Below, piece after piece: positions 8,061 through 17,200 of a stretch of DNA of 30,604 nt. Within the stretch, counting starts at the first letter, position 1. Each line of letters starts with the position of its first letter. The DNA lies in the NCBI GenBank assembly GCA_002440085.1, contig DJRM01000099.1:1-30604 (forward strand), in the 5' to 3' direction. The notes under the pieces are model-generated. The model was not told the DNA's origin. It saw only the letters and a list, made by a program, of their open reading frames with translations, and made no database searches. Position numbers and translations under genes: made by a program. The DNA comes from Bacteroidales bacterium UBA6360. Lineage in GTDB: Bacteria; Bacteroidota; Bacteroidia; Bacteroidales; UBA932.

Positions 8061-8091
8061 CAAAGATAATCATTTATTATGCCTATTCAGA
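8061..8091 (-). promoter_or_regulatory. Promoter for the TPR-MBL gene pair
   Basis: On the minus strand TATCTTTG (8061-8068) is a perfect -7 box. A TCTG (8088-8091), one base from TTTG, lies 19 bases upstream. The start would be near 8055, giving a leader of about 75 bases. The -33 box overlaps the first codons of the divergent M28 gene. Confidence 0.6.
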
Positions 8092-9137
8092 CATTTAAGA
8101 TAATTTTTTCCGAAATATCCGCCGGCATTCCAAGAATATTCTGCGCGTCGACAGCTATTCTTGTCGGGCTGTTCTCTATGTGCTCCAGCGCCCAGGCACA
8201 GCGTTTCCCGGCAAGGAACGTCGTGTGGGAGGCGAAGCTGCAGAGACAAGTGTCATTTCTTGCGGACAGTCTCTGCGACGGACGCGGCACAGGCACGAGA
8301 GGTGGCACGGAAGCGGCTTTTTTCATAGAGAGAAGGTTTCGGGAGGCAGGGCTTGACCCGATGTGCGGAAGCGGCAATCACGAAGGTTATGTACAGTCGT
8401 TCAGGACCGAGAGCGGCGCGGTGGGGCACAATGTCATCGGATTCATGAACGGGTCGAAGAAAATCCACGAGAATGAGTATATCGTTGTCGGTGCGCACTT
8501 TGACCACTTGGGGCACTTCGGCGGGAAGATGTACCCCGGAGCTGATGACAACGCGTCAGGCGTGGTGGCGGCAATAAGCCTCGCGGAAATGTTCCGGATG
8601 TCGAAAATCATCGGCAAGGCATATTTCAAGAACGTCATTTTCGTCGCCTTCGACGCGAAGGAAAAAGGAATGGCTGGGTCACAGGCGTTCTGGACAGCTC
8701 TTGAGAACGGACGCTTCCGAGACCCCGCGACGGGAAAGACAATCTGGCCGGAGATGGTGCGGCTCGCGGTGAACCTCGACCAGATAGGATGCTCGCTCTC
8801 CCCTCTCCCGTCCGGACGCGAGGACTATCTGCTCGCCGTTGACGGAGGCACGCTCGGGAGCCGCGAAAGCGAGCTTTTAGACTGGTGCAACAGCATTTTC
8901 GAGACTAATCTGGAGCTTTGCCACAGCTACTACGGAAGTGAGAACTTCACCAAGGTCTTCTTCAAAATCACCGACCAAAACGTCTTTGCGCAGCACAAAA
9001 TCCCGTCCGTGCTGTTCACCTCCGGCATCACGATGAACAACTACAAGCCACGCGACACCGCCGAAACCCTCAACTACGAGGTTCTGAAACGCCGCATCTG
9101 GCTCATCTGGCACTGGCTGGAGTATCAGCTGTACTAA
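8079..9137 (+). CDS. M28-family peptidase homologue, exported, with altered active site
   Basis: A 352-residue protein with a signal sequence ending near residue 40 (IFCASTAILVGLFS then SSAQA), so it is exported. The M28 zinc-aminopeptidase fold is clear from GAHFDHLG (His140, Asp142), GADDNASG (Asp157) and NLDQIG (Asp234). Two positions differ from active members. Where the family has a Glu-Glu pair (catalytic base then metal ligand), this protein has Lys194-Glu195 in AFDAKEKGMAGS. The C-terminal metal-ligand His, usually in a YHKPxDT-like motif, is Tyr322 in NNYKPRDT. It may have lost peptidase activity or use a changed chemistry. It is divergent from the TPR gene, and the only ATG that keeps the signal peptide is at 8079. 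Sure of family, unsure of activity. Confidence 0.87.
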   Translation: MPIQTFKIIFSEISAGIPRIFCASTAILVGLFSMCSSAQAQRFPARNVVWEAKLQRQVSFLADSLCDGRGTGTRGGTEAAFFIERRFREAGLDPMCGSGNHEGYVQSFRTESGAVGHNVIGFMNGSKKIHENEYIVVGAHFDHLGHFGGKMYPGADDNASGVVAAISLAEMFRMSKIIGKAYFKNVIFVAFDAKEKGMAGSQAFWTALENGRFRDPATGKTIWPEMVRLAVNLDQIGCSLSPLPSGREDYLLAVDGGTLGSRESELLDWCNSIFETNLELCHSYYGSENFTKVFFKITDQNVFAQHKIPSVLFTSGITMNNYKPRDTAETLNYEVLKRRIWLIWHWLEYQLY

Positions 9138-9268
9138 GACGCTGCCTGGATTTTCTGCCTGTCCACCCGGTTTCCCATTGAGTATGGTTAAAAAATGTTA
9201 AATCAATGTCACGGATGGTTACGATGTAATTGCCCGGAACATGAATTTCCTTAAAGGTTGTTGTTCCT

Positions 9269-12046
9269 TTAGCGCGAGGTCAGTTCCCGGTACATTTTGA
9301 AGAGTCGGGCAACGATGTCGGACTCGGTGGCGTCCTTCGGGAAGCCGTAGGCCTCCAGGACAGCGGCGTCGTTGGCGCGGTGGGCTTTGCGGAGTTCGGG
9401 CGGCATTGCCAGGCTGTCGTAGAGGTCAGCAAGGCTGCTATCCGGATAGAGAGAGCGTGCATCGAGGATGGCTTGGGCGGTATGTTCAATTTTTGCCTTT
9501 TGGGCATCGTTAGGTTGCGGCCAGGGGAAATTGTTATAGACAATAGTATTTGAATACTGGTATCTCATTTCAAGACGTCCTGCAACAACCCGCATCCAGG
9601 CATTATGAACAACAGAATTCAAAACGCCGAAATGGTATAAAGATGCGTCTGGAACCAGTTTAATCGTGTTATTGCAGATGATATCCGGAGACAAGAAACC
9701 AAGAGGAATGTACTGACGATTCTCTGAGGAAACCTTTGGGATGACTATGTAATTACCTTTTGGTTGGCGAATTTCCGTAAAGAGTGTAGGCGTTTCTGCT
9801 TGTCTTCGGGTCTGCTCCTTCGGGCTGGCAAGACGATATATTCTTACATTCTCAACTCGTTCCATTATAGTAGGGCATTTTCTAATATCCCCTGGTGCAA
9901 CACCATCGAGCCACAAACAGTACTGATACTTTCCATTTATGAATCCTTGGCTGTTATAGGCCCGCTTGAACAAACTCCGTGTATAAGGATACTTATTTAC
10001 AAGAGCCTCATATTCATCTGTGTCAAAAAAGAAATTCCCATCATCGGTAGCTTGATTACCTGTGGTTATTTCAGGGACGTCGCAAATAGGTTTCTTATGG
10101 TTCTCAAGAAGGTAATCAGGTGCGTCAATGAGATAAGGGTTAATGTGGTTGGCAATTATCCTCGCCCCATCATTAGAATATATATATTTGGACAAACCGG
10201 GTTTGGCGCTAAACCCGAGAATAACACAATGAACGGCGGCCATATTTGACGCCTCACTGGTCCACTTGAAAGTTCTGTAAGCGAAATCCAAGTGTATCCC
10301 ACAATCGTGTAAGAGGGGTTTCCAAATTAATGCGACCTGCTCGCCTTGTGTAATGGAATTTGTTGAGACAAAGGCAGCACGAATAGATTGAGATACCATC
10401 ATTAGGGTGGCCGCTTTGCGATACCAGCCGGAAACATAATCGATGCTCCCGACATCGCTACTACCTTCCCAAGCTATTTTCAGATCCTCCTTTTGTTCTT
10501 TTGTTTGTTCCTTCTTGCCAATAAACGGTGGATTACCCATAATATAATTCAACTCGCTGGCCGGTATGACATTGTTCCAATCCATTCGTAAAGCATTGCC
10601 TTCGTGGATGTTGTTGTAAGTCTTGAGCGGCAGCGGATCGAGGTTAAAGCCAACGATTTCGTCCGTTTCCCGCATCATCTGGCTTTCTGCAATCCAAAGA
10701 GCCGTCTGTGCCACGGAGCAGGCAAAGTCGTTGATTTCGATACCGTAAAATTGGTTAATGTGGACTTTTATTGGGTCAGCCATCTCGCCAATTACACGGT
10801 CTCCGCCGTAGATTATCCTCAACGCCTCATTCTCCAGCCGCCTCAACGACGTGTAGGATTCCGTCAGGAAGTTACCTGAGCCGCAAGCAGGATCAAAAAA
10901 CTTGAGCCCGGCCAGTTTGTCCTGGAAAGCATAAGCCCTCACCTTCTTGGTCTTTGCCACGGACGTAGCCTTAATGTCCGCCAGCTCTGCCTTGAGGTCA
11001 TTGAGGAACAGAGGGTCAATCACCTTATGGATATTCTCAATGCTGGTGTAATGCATTCCGCCTGCGCGACGTGTCTCCGGGTTCAAGGTGCTCTCAAACA
11101 CGGCACCGAAAATGGTCGGGGAAATAAGACTCCAGTCAAAGCCATCGCTGGCTCGCTGCAGAATCAAATCCCGGATCTCTTCATTGATACGCGGAATCTC
11201 AATGTCACCGGCAAACATGCCGCCATTGACATACGGGAATGCCAGCAAGGCCTCATCCATATACGGGTCACGGTCTTCCGGCTTGGTGTCCAAGACGCGG
11301 AAGAGCTCAATCAGCCTCAACCGAAAATCTGCCGCCGGGAACTTGGCCATATAGTCATGGAACATATCCTTGCTCCCGAATATGCCGGCATCCTCAGCGT
11401 AGAGGCAGAACACCAGACGCACACAGAGCTTGTTGAGGGCCTTCTGGGATTCCGGATTCTCAGGGTTTATGTACTGGGCCAGGATCTTATCGTAGAGCAC
11501 ACCCACTATCTCGCCAGCCTGGATGCTGACCTCCAGTTCTTTCTTGATATGGGCGTTGGTATCATCAATCAGGAAGGACAGGCGGTGATATTCCTTTTCC
11601 AGGTCTTTCAGTTCAATGACTTCCGGGGCGTCGTTGGGATGCTCCATATCGTGAACCTCGAACTTGATGAAGTTGCAAGCCACAATCCATCTGGGAGTCA
11701 TCGACACGGGCAGACCAGCGGCATAACGCCTTGCCTGTTGGTATGGCGTGAGCTCGGAACCGTCGGACTGGCGATACTTGGCGCCGAGATCAAATTTGGA
11801 TCTCTTCTGCTCGATGAGAACCCTCGTTGCCGGAATATAGCCGTCAATGAAATCGGAACCCTTTTCTTTGAGGATGGTCTTGACCGGAATCTCGAACTGC
11901 ATCATGGCCATAGGGTTGTCAATGCCAAAGACATTGTGCAGGAGCTCCAGCCAGAAGCGCTGGGTTTCGCCCTTTTCATATCCTTTTCCGATCCAATCCT
12001 TGACGAATTGTTTTGCTGCCTGTTTCTGTGTCGTATTTGTAGCCAT
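9269..12046 (-). CDS. Single-chain MmeI-like (type IIL) restriction-modification enzyme
   Basis: A 925-residue protein that joins an endonuclease and an N6-adenine DNA methyltransferase. The N-terminal nuclease domain shows a PD-ExK-type site: Asp68 in DFIDGYIP, then Glu79-Gln80-Lys81 in LIEQKRS, close to the Asp-Glu-x-Lys arrangement of MmeI. A helical connector follows. The methyltransferase has motif I FDPACGSGNF near residue 387 and catalytic motif IV NPPFIG near residue 508. A target-recognition domain covers roughly residues 610-830, and a C-terminal helical domain follows. Such enzymes need no partner: one polypeptide methylates one strand of an asymmetric site and cuts unmodified DNA. 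The part that encodes target recognition (about 9540-10560) is visibly AT-richer than its surroundings, consistent with exchange or transfer. It stands alone, with no mobility gene alongside. The recognition sequence cannot be read from the protein. Confidence 0.9.
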   Translation of the reverse strand: MATNTTQKQAAKQFVKDWIGKGYEKGETQRFWLELLHNVFGIDNPMAMMQFEIPVKTILKEKGSDFIDGYIPATRVLIEQKRSKFDLGAKYRQSDGSELTPYQQARRYAAGLPVSMTPRWIVACNFIKFEVHDMEHPNDAPEVIELKDLEKEYHRLSFLIDDTNAHIKKELEVSIQAGEIVGVLYDKILAQYINPENPESQKALNKLCVRLVFCLYAEDAGIFGSKDMFHDYMAKFPAADFRLRLIELFRVLDTKPEDRDPYMDEALLAFPYVNGGMFAGDIEIPRINEEIRDLILQRASDGFDWSLISPTIFGAVFESTLNPETRRAGGMHYTSIENIHKVIDPLFLNDLKAELADIKATSVAKTKKVRAYAFQDKLAGLKFFDPACGSGNFLTESYTSLRRLENEALRIIYGGDRVIGEMADPIKVHINQFYGIEINDFACSVAQTALWIAESQMMRETDEIVGFNLDPLPLKTYNNIHEGNALRMDWNNVIPASELNYIMGNPPFIGKKEQTKEQKEDLKIAWEGSSDVGSIDYVSGWYRKAATLMMVSQSIRAAFVSTNSITQGEQVALIWKPLLHDCGIHLDFAYRTFKWTSEASNMAAVHCVILGFSAKPGLSKYIYSNDGARIIANHINPYLIDAPDYLLENHKKPICDVPEITTGNQATDDGNFFFDTDEYEALVNKYPYTRSLFKRAYNSQGFINGKYQYCLWLDGVAPGDIRKCPTIMERVENVRIYRLASPKEQTRRQAETPTLFTEIRQPKGNYIVIPKVSSENRQYIPLGFLSPDIICNNTIKLVPDASLYHFGVLNSVVHNAWMRVVAGRLEMRYQYSNTIVYNNFPWPQPNDAQKAKIEHTAQAILDARSLYPDSSLADLYDSLAMPPELRKAHRANDAAVLEAYGFPKDATESDIVARLFKMYRELTSR

Positions 12047-12137
12047 TGGCGTGGTTGCTGGTTATATCGTGTAAATATAACGATTTTTCACCGAAATCCT
12101 ATAGGGACATTCGTCAAAAGCAATAAAGACGGTAAAA

Positions 12138-12166
12138 TTATATATTGGGAAATTTGTGTATCTTTG
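12138..12166 (+). promoter_or_regulatory. Candidate promoter of the ABC exporter
   Basis: TATCTTTG at 12159-12166 is a perfect Bacteroidota -7 box. The upstream partner is weak (TTA at 12138-12140, 18 bases away). A start near 12172 would give a leader of about 87 bases before the ATG at 12259. Confidence 0.5.
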
Positions 12167-12258
12167 TGGGTTTTCGGGATTATATGTCTGCGGGATGTGG
12201 AGTTCGGTGGGATGGTCCCGATGGGATGAAATAGAAACATATATCACAAATTCGATAA

Positions 12259-14091
12259 ATGAAAGAATTTTTACAGGTCATACGACGTTTCGTCGGTCCG
12301 TATAAAAAGTATCTCGCAGGATCGGTGATCCTCAACATACTTTCGGCGGTGTTCAACATATTCTCGTTCACGCTGATAATCCCGATTCTGAAGATGATTT
12401 TCAACCTCGAAAACGAGGTTTACACATTTATTCCATGGGATAGTGGAGCGTCGATTAAGGAAATGTTGCTCAACAACATATATTACTATATGTCAACACT
12501 CATCACGACTTTCGGACCATCGGTGACGCTGCTCCTGCTCGGGCTTTTTCTCGGCGTGATGACGGCGCTCAAGACCGGGTGCTACTTCGGTTCTTCGGCC
12601 GTGATGATTCCGATGAGGACAGGCATCGTGCGCGACATAAGGGTGCTGGTCTACGACAAGGTGCTCTCGCTGCCGCTCGGGTTTTTCTCGCAGGAGAGGA
12701 AGGGCGACATCATCGCCAGGATGAGCGGTGACGTGAATGAGGTCGAGAACTCCATCACGAGCTCGCTTGACATGCTCATAAAAAACCCTATTCTGATAAT
12801 CTTCTATTTCGGGACCCTTCTGTTCACGAGCTGGCAGCTTACCCTGTTCACGATTCTCGTGGTGCCGGCGATGGCATGGGGAATGGGCGCGCTTGGAAAA
12901 AGACTCAAGAGGGACTCGCTGGAGGCACAGGAGAAATGGAGCGACACGATGTCTCAGGTGGACGAGACACTGAGCGGCCTTCGCATCATCAAGGCGTTCA
13001 ACGCCGAGGAAAAGATGAAACAGAGATTCCGCAGGACGGCCGACGAACACAAGCGGCTTGTAAGCAAGGTCGCCATCCGTCAGGCATCTGCCCATCCGGT
13101 CAGCGAATTTCTCGGAACTGTCATGATCATGGTCGTGCTCTGGTTCGGAGGCACGCTGATTCTCAGCGGGAATGACGCGTTTGACGCACCGACATTCATA
13201 TTCTACATGGTGATTCTCTACAGCGTGCTTCAGCCTATAAAGGATCTTTCGAGGGCAAGCTACTGCATTCCGCGCGGTCTCGCATCGATGGAAAGGGTCG
13301 ACAAGATTCTCAAGGCGGAGAACAACATAAAGGAAATCGCTGCTCCGGTGAAGGTGGACGGATTCAACGACAGGATTGAAGTGAAGAACGTGTTCTTCTC
13401 CTACAACGGCGAGAAGGATGTTCTGGAGGACATCAACGTCACGATTCCGAAGGGCAAGACAATAGCGCTTGTGGGGCAGTCTGGCTCCGGAAAATCAACG
13501 CTGGTCGACCTGATTCCGAGATACCACGACGTTAAGAGCGGCTCCATTTCGATTGACGGGGTGGACATACGGGACTTGTCCATTCATTCGCTGCGCGGTC
13601 TCATCGGGAACGTCAACCAAGAGGCGATTCTTTTCAATGACACGATTTTCAACAACATAGCCTTCGGAGTGGAGAATGCCACGATGGAGCAGGTGGTTGC
13701 AGCCGCGAAGATTGCAAACGCGCACGACTTCATCATGGAAAAGGAAAAGGGTTACGAGACTAACATCGGTGACGGCGGAAGGATGCTTTCGGGAGGCCAG
13801 AGACAGAGAATCAGCATTGCCAGGGCAATCCTGAAGAATCCGCCGATTCTTATACTTGACGAGGCGACCTCGGCGCTTGACACGGAGTCGGAAAAACTTG
13901 TACAAGAGGCACTTGACAGGCTGATGAGCGCACGCACTACGATAGCAATCGCACACAGGCTCTCGACAATCAAGAATGCGGACGAAATCTGCGTGATGCA
14001 GGACGGACGGATTGTGGAGCGCGGACGGCATGATGAACTGATTCGGTTGAACGGATATTACAAGAAACTGAATGACATGCAGCAGCTGTGA
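12259..14091 (+). CDS. ABC exporter, fused membrane and ATPase domains (MsbA/lipid-exporter type)
   Basis: A 610-residue half-transporter that should act as a homodimer in the inner membrane. Residues about 18-320 carry six membrane helices, with the coupling segment FSQERKGDIIARMSGDV. The nucleotide-binding domain begins near 345: Walker A GQSGSGKST near residue 406, signature LSGGQRQR near 510, Walker B ILILDEATSALD near 531, and the switch His in AHRLS. Length and order fit the MsbA/BmrA type of lipid or multidrug exporter; the substrate is not shown. It is divergent from the restriction-modification gene. Its last codon and stop lie inside the near arm of dispersed element copy B. Confidence 0.94.
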   Translation: MKEFLQVIRRFVGPYKKYLAGSVILNILSAVFNIFSFTLIIPILKMIFNLENEVYTFIPWDSGASIKEMLLNNIYYYMSTLITTFGPSVTLLLLGLFLGVMTALKTGCYFGSSAVMIPMRTGIVRDIRVLVYDKVLSLPLGFFSQERKGDIIARMSGDVNEVENSITSSLDMLIKNPILIIFYFGTLLFTSWQLTLFTILVVPAMAWGMGALGKRLKRDSLEAQEKWSDTMSQVDETLSGLRIIKAFNAEEKMKQRFRRTADEHKRLVSKVAIRQASAHPVSEFLGTVMIMVVLWFGGTLILSGNDAFDAPTFIFYMVILYSVLQPIKDLSRASYCIPRGLASMERVDKILKAENNIKEIAAPVKVDGFNDRIEVKNVFFSYNGEKDVLEDINVTIPKGKTIALVGQSGSGKSTLVDLIPRYHDVKSGSISIDGVDIRDLSIHSLRGLIGNVNQEAILFNDTIFNNIAFGVENATMEQVVAAAKIANAHDFIMEKEKGYETNIGDGGRMLSGGQRQRISIARAILKNPPILILDEATSALDTESEKLVQEALDRLMSARTTIAIAHRLSTIKNADEICVMQDGRIVERGRHDELIRLNGYYKKLNDMQQL

Positions 14092-14211
14092 GCCACAGAA
14101 GCGGCGCGATTGCTGCGTTGCAGTCGTCGTCCAAATCCTCACAACCATAAGGTTGCTGCGGTTTGAACTCCTCGTGCGCCTTGCACTCACACCACTTCTG
14201 TGACTCACAGT
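14085..14211. repeat. Stop-codon-associated dispersed element, copy B
   Basis: The arms are 14086-14109 and 14187-14210. These 24 positions pair throughout except for four C-A contacts, which become G-U pairs on the minus strand. A further G-T contact is possible at 14085/14211. The near arm contains the last Leu codon and the stop (14089-14091) of the ABC gene. The core holds CAACC-ATAA-GGTTG (14142-14155), flanked by CAAATC (14132-14137) and GGTTTG (14160-14165) across a 4x4 internal loop. GTGCGCCTTGCA (14174-14185) and CTGCGTTGCA (14113-14122) are shared with other copies. The rest of the gap (14212-14276) shows no further feature. Confidence 0.75.
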
Positions 14212-14276
14212 CCAAGATGGGGCTCTGGTCGTTGACAAGACTGCTTCGTTGCAATTGGCTGTTTTTATAATTAAGA

Positions 14277-17200
14277 ATGAGAGGGAAATTACATATTGCC
14301 TTTAAATTTGTCGTCCTGATTTACGCTGCGATAGTAGGTGTGCTTTGCTTCGCTGATTTTGACCCCACGTTCATCCAGGAACAGTCTCAGCTGCTGCACC
14401 TTACGGATAAGGACGTACACTTCCTGATGTTCCTTCCGTTTGTGCCGCTTATGTATCTGGCGTTTGCCTCTTACAAGTGGAGTTTTCGGAAGACAATGCT
14501 GTTTTCCGCGGTGATGCTCGTCACGGCGGTTGCTGTCGCATCGATGATTGAGCTGATTCAGGGACAGACGGAGTATCGCGGAGAAGACCTCTGGGACGCA
14601 GTGGCGGGGATTGCCGGGGCGGGAGCCGGAATGGTCGCCCTGCTGGCGGTGAAGGCCGTCGCGGCGAGCCGCAGGAAGGAACGGCCGAAAGGCAAAGTCA
14701 TGGCAGACGACGGTTCGGCTCCAGCGGAGGGAAACGGCAGCGGAAGGAGCGCTTGCATGACCGTTTCAGCGACATTGGCTTCAGCACTGCTACTTGCGAT
14801 GAGCACAGCACCTGAAACGGCGGCACAGAGCCGCGACGAGTTCAAGGAGTGCTGCGACAGTCTGACCGCCCGCCTCCAGAGGCGCACCGGAGTCCGCTCC
14901 GACGACCTGAAACTGAGGAAAGTGCTGCGTAGGGGAAGGCAGCTTGACTTCTACTTCGAGCAGACGCTCGGGGATTATCCCTGGCACGATGGCGACGTCG
15001 AATGCTTCAGAAAGGAACTGAAATCATGCTTTCCCAAGAAATATTCCGGACGCACGGTCGGAGAAGTGTTCTCGAAACGCAGCCCGCTCAAGGACTTCGT
15101 GACTCCGAGACTGACATATGACGGCGTTCCGGCAAAAAGCCTCAACAGGGTTTCCGACCCGGCGGTGCGGGAAACGGACATTGTCCGCAAGGTCGGAACG
15201 ATGGAGTTCAGCAAAGGACTGGAACACAGAAATATAGCCCTTTGGCAGAGTCACGGCTACTACTACGAGCTTTCGCTCGACCGCTGGGAATGGCAGAGGG
15301 CCTGCCTCTTCCAGACCGTCGAGGATATGTTTACCCAGAGCTTCGTGCTCCCCTTTCTCGTTCCCATGCTCGAAAATGCCGGGGCGTATGTGATGCTGCC
15401 GAGGGAAAGGGATCTCAACAGTGCGGAATATATCATTGACAACGACATCTCCGAGACCTCGCGGACAAAGGGAAGCTTCCGTGTGGAAGGCGACTGGAAA
15501 ATAGCGGGGCCTGGGTTCGCGGACAGGACAGAGGTGATTCAGGACGGGGACAACCCGTTCTTTGCCGGGACCTTCCTTTCCGCCGAATGCGGGAAAAAGT
15601 CGAAGAAAGGCACGATGCCGAAAGCTGTATGGCGGCCGGACATTGCCCAGGATGGAGAATATGCCATCTATGTCGCCTACCGCAGCCTTCCGGAGAGCAC
15701 AGAGTCCGCGCATTACATAGTGAAACACCTCGGAGGGTCGTCGGAATTTCTTGTAAACCAGAGAATTGGGGGCGGCACTTGGATTTACCTCGGAACCTTT
15801 CCTTTCGACAAGGGAAAGGACGGATGCGTGATTCTCGACGGCGGAGCGTCCGGGGGCAAGGGCGTTGTCTGCGCCGACGCCGTGAGGTTCGGCGGCGGAA
15901 TGGGCAATGTCGCGAGAGGGGGTTCCGCTGACGGAGGAACGGCCGTGACCGGGGAAGGTGCACAGGTGACCGCCGGGGAGAATGCACAGCCGGACGGGGA
16001 GGTTTCCGGGATGCCGCGCTTTGCCGAGGCCGCGAGATACAGTCTCCAGTGGTACGGTGCGCCGGAGAGGGTCTGGAGTCAGAACGAGGGCAAGAGCGAC
16101 TACAGGGATGACTATATGTGCCGGGGGACATGGACCGACTGGCTCAGCGGAGGCTCGCGGATGAACCGGAAGGCCGACGGGCTCGGGATTCCGATTGACC
16201 TGTCCTTCGCATTCCACACCGATGCCGGAACAGCCGCTCGCGACACCACCATTGGCACGCTCGCGATTTATACCTCCGTTTCGGAGGGCAAGACCGAACT
16301 GCCGTCCGGAGAAAGGCGCATCACGAGCCGAGAGTATGCGGACATCGTTCAGTCTCAGATAGTTGCCGACATACGCGCGACCTACGACAAGGACTGGACA
16401 AGGCGCGGGACAAAGGACCGCTCCTATCTTGAATCCCGAACTCCGACAGCGCCTTCGATGATTCTCGAACTGCTCTCGCACCAGAACTTCAACGACATGA
16501 AGTTCGGTCTCGACCCGGCATTCAGGTTTCTGGTCTCACGATCTGCCTACAAGGGCATACTGAAATATCTCAGCAACCGCTACGGCTGTCCTTACGCCGT
16601 CCAGCCTCTCCCCGTGCGCTCCTTCGCGACTGAACTCGGAACTGTCGGCGACGACGAATATTCAGCGACCCTCAGCTGGCTTCCAAGGGAGGACAGCCTC
16701 GAACCTACAGCGAAACCGAAGGGATATATCCTCAGCACAAGAATTGACGACGGCGTGTTTGACGACGGCATGGTCATGAAAAACACGAAGGCTGCGGCGG
16801 ACGGACGAATTTCATATTCATTGAAACTTGAGAAGGGCCATGTTTACAGCTTCCGCATCACTGCTTTCAACGACGGAGGAAAGTCGTTCCCGTCGGAGAC
16901 ATTGAGCGTCGGGCTGCCTAAAGGCAAGAATGCGGGAGATGTTCTGATTGTAAACAACTTCACTCGTGTGGCGGCTCCATCATACATCGACACCCAGGAA
17001 TATGCCGGGTTCGACAGCCGGAACGGAGGCGGAGTGGATTACATCCGGAGAATCAACTACATAGGAGAAATGTACCAGTTCCGACGAGATATTCAATGGA
17101 AGGACGACGACGCGCCGGGATTCGGAGCGTCATGGACGGATATGGCGGCTTCGCTGCCCGCCGGCAACAGCTTCGACTACCCTGCCGTCCACGGACGCGA

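Noticed and set aside
9138..9268. Terminator between the converging M28 and restriction-modification genes
   Set aside because: Only a loose GGAAC/GTTCC pair (about 9238-9268) is visible, without a compact stem or T run.
11027..12229. 400-residue open frame on the plus strand
   Set aside because: It is antisense to the MmeI-like enzyme, which has recognisable nuclease and methyltransferase motifs.
9269..14091. Phage-defence island or multi-gene novel immune system
   Set aside because: The restriction-modification gene is alone; its neighbours are an M28 homologue and a household-type ABC exporter, and no helicase, toxin, reverse transcriptase or mobility gene is present.
15024..16481. 485-residue open frame on the minus strand
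   Set aside because: It is antisense to the amidase fusion protein and has no family-like content.
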